NCBI RefSeq assembly: GCF_040567655.1
Contig: NZ_JBEXAC010000003.1
Span: 124,001 to 188,000, forward strand
Direction of reading: 5' to 3'
Source of the DNA: Chitinophaga sp. H8
Lineage (GTDB): Bacteria; Bacteroidota; Bacteroidia; Chitinophagales; Chitinophagaceae
DNA length: 64,000 bases
The number at the start of each line of letters is the position of its first letter. The first letter of the stretch is position 1. A model generated the notes under the pieces. It ran no database searches, was not told where the DNA came from, and was given only the letters and a program-made list of their open reading frames with translations. Below, one piece after another: positions 62,883-64,000 of the stretch. A program made the position numbers and the translations under genes.

Positions 62883-63350
62883 TTAAATCGAAATGTTATT
62901 ATCACTGCCACCCATTACCTGTTGTGCCAGGTCACTAAAAGCTCCTGGTGAGAAATTTTCAAAGAACTCCTGATATTTTCCGTTGTCCCAGATTTCTATT
63001 TTGTTGGATGCTGCTGCCAGTACGATGTTTTTCTCAAGGCTGGCATACGACATCAGGTTTTTTGGTACTAATAGGCGCCCTGCACTGTCCAGTTCGAGTA
63101 TGGTAGCACCGTTCAAAAAATAACGGCGGAATTCTCTAACTTTCGGATCAAAATCATTCAGCTTGCTGACACGTTCAAAAATGGGCTGCCATTCATTCAT
63201 CGGATACAAGGACAAGCATTTTTCAAACCCACGGTTAATCACAAACTGGTCACCAGCATCTTCCGCTAACTGCTTTTTGAAACCGGCAGGTAGGAGGAAG
63301 CGCCCTTTTGCGTCCAGCGTTGCTTCATATTCACCGAGAAATCCTGTCAT
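62883..63350 (-). CDS. mraZ: Transcriptional regulator MraZ
   Basis: A 155-aa protein with two AbrB/SpoVT-like swapped-hairpin domains. Repeats DAKGRFLLPAGFKK (about 13-26) and DSAGRLLVPKNLM (about 86-98) match the MraZ duplications. MraZ represses its own dcw operon by binding phased GTG-type repeats, and such an array is present 34 nt upstream. First gene of the cluster. Confidence 0.95.
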   Translation of the reverse strand: MTGFLGEYEATLDAKGRFLLPAGFKKQLAEDAGDQFVINRGFEKCLSLYPMNEWQPIFERVSKLNDFDPKVREFRRYFLNGATILELDSAGRLLVPKNLMSYASLEKNIVLAAASNKIEIWDNGKYQEFFENFSPGAFSDLAQQVMGGSDNNISI

Positions 63351-63383
63351 GCCATGGGGTGAAAGTCCTTAAAATCCATTTCC

Positions 63384-63409
63384 TAACACAAAATAACACT
63401 TTTTCCCAC
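63384..63409 (-). promoter_or_regulatory. Putative MraZ-box array upstream of mraZ
   Basis: On the minus strand GTGGGA (63409-63404), GTGTTA (63399-63394) and GTGTTA (63389-63384) repeat at exactly 10-nt spacing, each preceded by AAA or TTT. MraZ sites in other bacteria are three short repeats with 10-nt phasing. A minus-strand TTATTTTG at 63396-63389, close to the -7 consensus, overlaps the array, so binding would block the promoter. Confidence 0.6.
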
Positions 63410-63428
63410 TTTTTAACGAAAAAATGTA

Positions 63429-63441
63429 TTATAAATTTTTT
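63429..63441. repeat. AT-rich 13-mer direct repeat, copy 1
   Basis: TTATAAATTTTTT recurs at 63816-63828 in the same orientation. The two copies flank the DnaA-box matches of this gap. Confidence 0.55.
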
Positions 63442-63446
63442 CCACA
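63438..63446 (+). promoter_or_regulatory. DnaA-box match 1
   Basis: TTTTCCACA fits the relaxed consensus TTWTNCACA. One of three matches within 122 nt. Confidence 0.45.
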
Positions 63447-63518
63447 GAAGCATAGTGCCCTGGATATTGGTTTTTGCATAGGTTTGGTCTTACGTAATGT
63501 GTATATCTATTTAAATGA

Positions 63519-63527
63519 TGTGGATAA
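63519..63527 (-). promoter_or_regulatory. DnaA-box match 2 (perfect)
   Basis: TGTGGATAA on the plus strand, i.e. TTATCCACA on the minus strand, the strict DnaA consensus. Confidence 0.55.
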
Positions 63528-63550
63528 TATGTTTAATTAATGTGAATTTG

Positions 63551-63559
63551 TGTGAATAA
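63551..63559 (-). promoter_or_regulatory. DnaA-box match 3
   Basis: TGTGAATAA on the plus strand, i.e. TTATTCACA on the minus strand, within the relaxed consensus. A near match (TGTGAATTT) is at 63541-63549. Confidence 0.45.
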
Positions 63560-63872
63560 CATAGTGTTTTGCCCTGTAGATCAACGTTTGGGGAATATTA
63601 AAAATGTTGAAAATTCTGGTTGGCTTAGTGAATTTGGATAATCCGGAAGCGGGAAAAGGTGGAATTATATAACACCATCGTGGTAAAATCTCCTGCCTGT
63701 GGTAAAATGTGGAAGTCCTGAATAAAAGGTTATTTTTCATCGATTTATGAAAATTCGCCTGAAAAAGTTACATTTCCTCCTTTTCCCAGGCCGGGAACGG
63801 CTGTAAATCTGTGTTTTATAAATTTTTTAACAGTAATGAAAAGCTGTCTGCCTTACATTTACATTTAATTAT
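63560..63872. other. Rest of the mraZ-bamD intergenic region
   Basis: AT-rich and without a supported gene. It holds the second 13-mer copy (63816-63828). Small open frames here lack any recognisable feature. Confidence 0.5.
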
Positions 63873-63880
63873 TAACTTTG
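63873..63880 (+). promoter_or_regulatory. Candidate -7 element of the BamD-like gene
   Basis: TAACTTTG is an exact TAnnTTTG match ending 10 nt before the ATG, so the leader would be very short. Only a weak TCTG lies 22 nt upstream. Confidence 0.5.
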
Positions 63881-63890
63881 CCACTCTTTT

Positions 63891-64000
63891 ATGCGGAAAT
63901 TTTTATTGTATATCAGTGTTATTGTGCTTGTAGCTTCTTCTGCCTGTAATATGGAGCTGAGGAGGATAGAAAAAAGTAACAACTTCGAAAAGAAGCTGGC
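63891..64000 (+). CDS. BamD-like outer-membrane assembly lipoprotein (3' partial)
   Basis: Only 36 complete codons are visible before the window ends. They encode a lipoprotein signal peptide with lipobox SSAC (Cys19) and the start of a charged mature part (ELRRIEKSNNFEKKL). That opening resembles the Bacteroidota BamD family, in which the lipid Cys is followed by a FRK-x-x-KS-type stretch before TPR repeats. The family call is tentative because the TPR domain is outside the window. Confidence 0.6.
   Translation, partial: MRKFLLYISVIVLVASSACNMELRRIEKSNNFEKKL

Noticed and set aside
63537..63740. 67-codon minus-strand frame in the mraZ-bamD gap
   Set aside because: No family feature, and it covers a DnaA-box match in an AT-rich regulatory gap.
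1..64000. tRNA, rRNA, known riboswitch or prophage genes
   Set aside because: Looked for tRNA-like T-loops (GGTTCGA), rRNA stretches and phage or transposase motifs; the only GGTTCGA word seen (near 38079) lies inside recJ.

Overview
The window looks like chromosomal DNA of a Bacteroidota bacterium, most likely a member of the Chitinophagaceae or a close relative. Several things point there: promoters of the TTTG-N19-TAnnTTTG type, starts that mostly lack a Shine-Dalgarno sequence, a complete 14-gene nuo operon with a short NuoG, a dcw cluster with an FtsL-like gene and a PASTA-bearing PBP, GH123/DUF4091 and OmpA-type surface proteins, and many SPII lipoproteins. I see no tRNA or rRNA gene, transposase, prophage or CRISPR array. 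The content is mostly housekeeping with small accessory islands.

Layout. 1-6466: the end of a membrane protein (DUF6427-like), purQ, a stand-alone DsbD-alpha-type periplasmic protein followed by a DsbD-like thiol:disulfide transporter, then on the minus strand an LMW protein-tyrosine phosphatase and hisS. 6956-9905: a small membrane protein, a PstS-like lipoprotein and a TPR protein. 10068-23855: the nuoABCDE-(60-aa membrane ORF)-FGHIJKLMN operon, encoding proton-pumping complex I, with an excellent promoter in front and a terminator behind. 24241-29828: an ABC-type permease, then a GntP/DsdX-like permease, a RidA protein and a DSD1/D-threonine-aldolase-type PLP enzyme, which together look like a D-serine or D-hydroxyamino-acid catabolic unit, then a DUF2252 protein. 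29817-33377: secreted LTxxQ protein, esterase lipoprotein, unknown lipoprotein, and the rpsF-rpsR-rplI ribosomal operon. 33916-40591: htpG, two tandem paralogous esterase lipoproteins, recJ and a polyprenyl diphosphate synthase. 40885-46457: OmpA-family protein, Kup potassium transporter, GH123-like glycosidase. 46567-63350 (minus): a dcw division/cell-wall cluster mraZ-rsmH-ftsL-ftsI-murE-mraY-murD-ftsW-murG-murC-ftsQ-ftsA-ftsZ. 63891-64000: the start of a BamD-like lipoprotein.

How the genes work together. The nuo genes build one membrane complex. The dcw genes make the lipid-linked peptidoglycan precursor (MurE, MurD, MurC, MraY, MurG) and the septal machine (FtsZ, FtsA, FtsQ, FtsL, FtsW, FtsI), with MraZ as probable autoregulator. 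The GntP-RidA-DSD1 group makes a coherent import, dehydration and enamine-clearing route.

The most interesting non-genic structure is a dispersed repeat family (AGCT/TTAGC-rich arms plus an AAATGCAGCRARTGA tag). It occurs at three intergenic sites, forms long inverted repeats at two of them, and supplies the last codons and stop of recJ. The AT-rich 540-nt gap upstream of mraZ carries three DnaA-box matches, a 13-mer AT direct repeat and a 10-nt-phased MraZ-box array. It could be a replication origin or a DnaA-controlled promoter region.
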